Part shown: in pieces, positions 4,630-6,092 of the stretch
How the letters are laid out: every line of letters starts with the position of its first letter
Position numbering within the stretch: the stretch's first letter is position 1
From: Phenylobacterium sp.
GTDB taxonomy: Bacteria > Pseudomonadota > Alphaproteobacteria > Caulobacterales > Caulobacteraceae
Assembly (NCBI GenBank): GCA_019264505.1
Contig: JAHUZY010000022.1
Span: 1 to 6,092, forward strand
DNA length: 6,092 nucleotides
Direction: 5' to 3'
The notes under the pieces: model-generated
Seen by the model: the letters and a program-made list of their open reading frames with translations, nothing else
Database searches by the model: none
Told to the model about the DNA's origin: nothing
Made by a program: the position numbers and the translations under genes

Positions 4630-6072
4630 GTGGCCACAACCGACGCAGCCGCGCCTGCACAACCGTCACAGCTGAAGCTGTCGACCATCCTCGCCTTCGC
4701 CTGCACCAGCCTGCCGCTGTCGGCGCTGACCATCGCCATGTCGGTCTATCTGCCCCGGCATTTCGCCAGCGAGATCGGCAGCAGCCTGCTGGCCGTGGGC
4801 TCGGCCTTCGCCCTGGTGCGGATGATCGACATCCCCCTCGATCCCCTGCTCGGCCTGGCCATGGACCGGACCCGGACGCGGTTCGGACGTTATCGCCTTT
4901 GGACGGTGATCGGCGCGCCCGTGCTGATGCTGGCCATCTTCATGCTGTTCATCTCGCCTTCCGGCGGGGTTGGCGGCCTGATCTTCTGGCTGTTGATCCT
5001 CTATATCGGCACCTCGATCCTGCACCTGTCCCACGCGGCCTGGGCCGCGACCCTGGCGCCCAGGTACAATGACCGCTCCCGGGTGTTCGCCATCATGACC
5101 GCCGTGGGCGTTCTCGGCGCCCTGCTGGTGCTGATGATGCCCTTCATCGTCGCGGCCCTGGACATGCCGGAGTCCGAGGGCGTGCCGGCCATGGGCTGGT
5201 TCGTCCTGATCCTGACCCCCCTGGCCGTCTGGCTGGTGGTGGCGCTGACGCCGGAGAAGATCTCGCCCGACGTCCCCGGCCAGCAGAAATTCCAGTTGAA
5301 GGAATACTGGCGGCTGATCGCCCGGCCCTCCATGGGCCGGATCGTTCTGGCCGACCTTTGCCTGTCGCTCGGCCCCGGCTGGATGAGCGCGCTCTACCTG
5401 ATCTACTTCACCGACAGCCGGGGCTTCACCACCGGGCAGGCCAGCGGTCTGCTGGCGGTCTATATCGTCGCCGGTTTCGCCGGCGCGCCCCTGCTTGGCC
5501 GTCTGGCCATGCGGATTGGCAAGCACCGGGCGGTGATGGTCGCCACCACCGGCTATGCGGCCGCCCTGGTGGCCCTGCCCTTCCTGCCCAAGGCCGACCT
5601 CATGGTCGGCGCCTTCCAGATGTTCACCGCGGGCTTCCTGGCGGCGGGCTTCCAGGTGCTGACCCGGGCCATGACCGCCGATGTCGCCGACGAGGTGCGC
5701 CTGGAGCAGGGCAAGGAGCGTTCCGGCCTGCTCTACGCCATCACCACCCTGACCTCGAAGATTTCCGGGGCCTTCGCGGTCTTCCTGACCTTCACCGTCC
5801 TCGACCGGGTGGGCTACAACGCCACCGACGGCGCGGCCAATTCCGCCGAGGCGGTGCGCGGCCTGGAGCAGGCCTTCCTGATCGGCCCGATCTTCTTCGT
5901 GGCGCTCGGGGGCCTCTGCTTCATCGGCTACAAGCTGGGCGAAGAACGCCACAGCGAGATCCGCCGCGAACTGGACGAGCGGGACGCCCTCTATGACACA
6001 GCCCCGGTGCTGGAGACCCTGGCCAGCGAGCCCTCGATCCCCACCCCGCTGGTCGAGCCCCGCAAGGGCTGA
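4630..6072 (+). CDS. MFS transporter of the GPH (MelB-like sugar:cation symporter) family
   Basis: This is a 480-residue inner-membrane protein with about 12 predicted helices: near 18-41, 50-75, 91-109, 115-137, 151-177, 187-206, 235-260, 268-290, 298-318, 322-346, 365-392 and 413-435. The GPH signature is clear in helix 2 and the following loop: Arg64, Asp67, Asp71-Pro72, Gly75, Asp79, Arg80, Thr81, Gly86 and Arg87. Asp67 and Asp71 have the spacing of the cation-binding Asp55 and Asp59 of MelB. The second-half motif TADVADEVRLEQGKERSGL (349-367), followed by Lys377 in helix 11, also matches the family, and this lysine aligns by eye with MelB Lys377. Members usually carry glycosides, pentosides or hexuronides with H+ or Na+. 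The substrate here cannot be told, because no sugar-catabolic gene is adjacent. Translation starts at GTG after GGGGAG. The hydrophilic tail (about 436-480) is charged, then Pro-rich, and probably cytoplasmic. It appears to be a single-gene unit. Confidence 0.9.
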   Translation: MATTDAAAPAQPSQLKLSTILAFACTSLPLSALTIAMSVYLPRHFASEIGSSLLAVGSAFALVRMIDIPLDPLLGLAMDRTRTRFGRYRLWTVIGAPVLMLAIFMLFISPSGGVGGLIFWLLILYIGTSILHLSHAAWAATLAPRYNDRSRVFAIMTAVGVLGALLVLMMPFIVAALDMPESEGVPAMGWFVLILTPLAVWLVVALTPEKISPDVPGQQKFQLKEYWRLIARPSMGRIVLADLCLSLGPGWMSALYLIYFTDSRGFTTGQASGLLAVYIVAGFAGAPLLGRLAMRIGKHRAVMVATTGYAAALVALPFLPKADLMVGAFQMFTAGFLAAGFQVLTRAMTADVADEVRLEQGKERSGLLYAITTLTSKISGAFAVFLTFTVLDRVGYNATDGAANSAEAVRGLEQAFLIGPIFFVALGGLCFIGYKLGEERHSEIRRELDERDALYDTAPVLETLASEPSIPTPLVEPRKG

Positions 6073-6092
6073 AAAACGACCAAGGTTATATC

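Noticed and set aside
4666..5952. A 428-codon open frame on the minus strand opposite the MFS gene
   Set aside because: Its translation is a low-complexity mix of Gly, Gln, His, Asp and Glu, typical of the antisense frame of a GC-rich membrane protein gene. The plus-strand MFS protein has clear family motifs.
6073..6092. Start of a further element after the MFS stop
   Set aside because: Only 20 bases remain. They contain an A-run and an AT-rich end but no hairpin, reading frame or recognisable site.

Overview
The window is GC-rich (roughly two thirds G+C), with strong third-position GC bias and Shine-Dalgarno-led genes. The gene content is a family S46 peptidase with a signal peptide, a DevBCA/MacAB-type exporter, an MFE-2-like hydroxyacyl-CoA dehydrogenase and a GPH-type sugar transporter. 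This suggests an alphaproteobacterium, probably Caulobacterales (Caulobacter/Phenylobacterium type). The lineage is inferred from gene style and not proven by any marker in the window. I see no tRNA, rRNA, CRISPR, insertion sequence or phage gene.

Layout. (1) Positions 1-438, minus strand: the first 146 codons of a secreted S46 dipeptidyl-peptidase that runs off the left edge. (2) 439-602: a 164-bp divergent intergenic region with several short inverted repeats and no promoter I can call with confidence. (3) 603-3469, plus strand: a tight three-gene ABC exporter cassette. It holds an FtsX-fold permease, a LolD/MacB-type ATPase (ATGA overlap) and a HlyD-type periplasmic adaptor (3-bp gap). No outer-membrane channel gene is present here. 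(4) 3552-4457: a stand-alone SDR enzyme closely resembling the (3R)-hydroxyacyl-CoA dehydrogenase domain of peroxisomal multifunctional enzyme type 2. A strong intrinsic terminator follows it at 4483-4519. (5) 4630-6072: a GTG-started 12-TM transporter of the GPH (MelB-like) family, preceded by its own candidate promoter and an inverted repeat that could be an operator.

How the genes relate. The three ABC genes should form one machine: the ATPase drives conformational change in the permease dimer, and the adaptor bridges to a TolC-like channel encoded elsewhere. The SDR may be co-transcribed with them, because no terminator was seen between 3470 and 3551, or it may have its own weak promoter. 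The terminator separates this block from the MFS gene. The S46 peptidase and the MFS transporter are both compatible with nutrient scavenging, but nothing in the sequence ties them into one pathway.

I did not find a clearly novel system. The observations most worth a second look are the exporter of unknown substrate, the inverted repeat around the MFS promoter, and an 18-bp perfect palindrome inside the peptidase gene.
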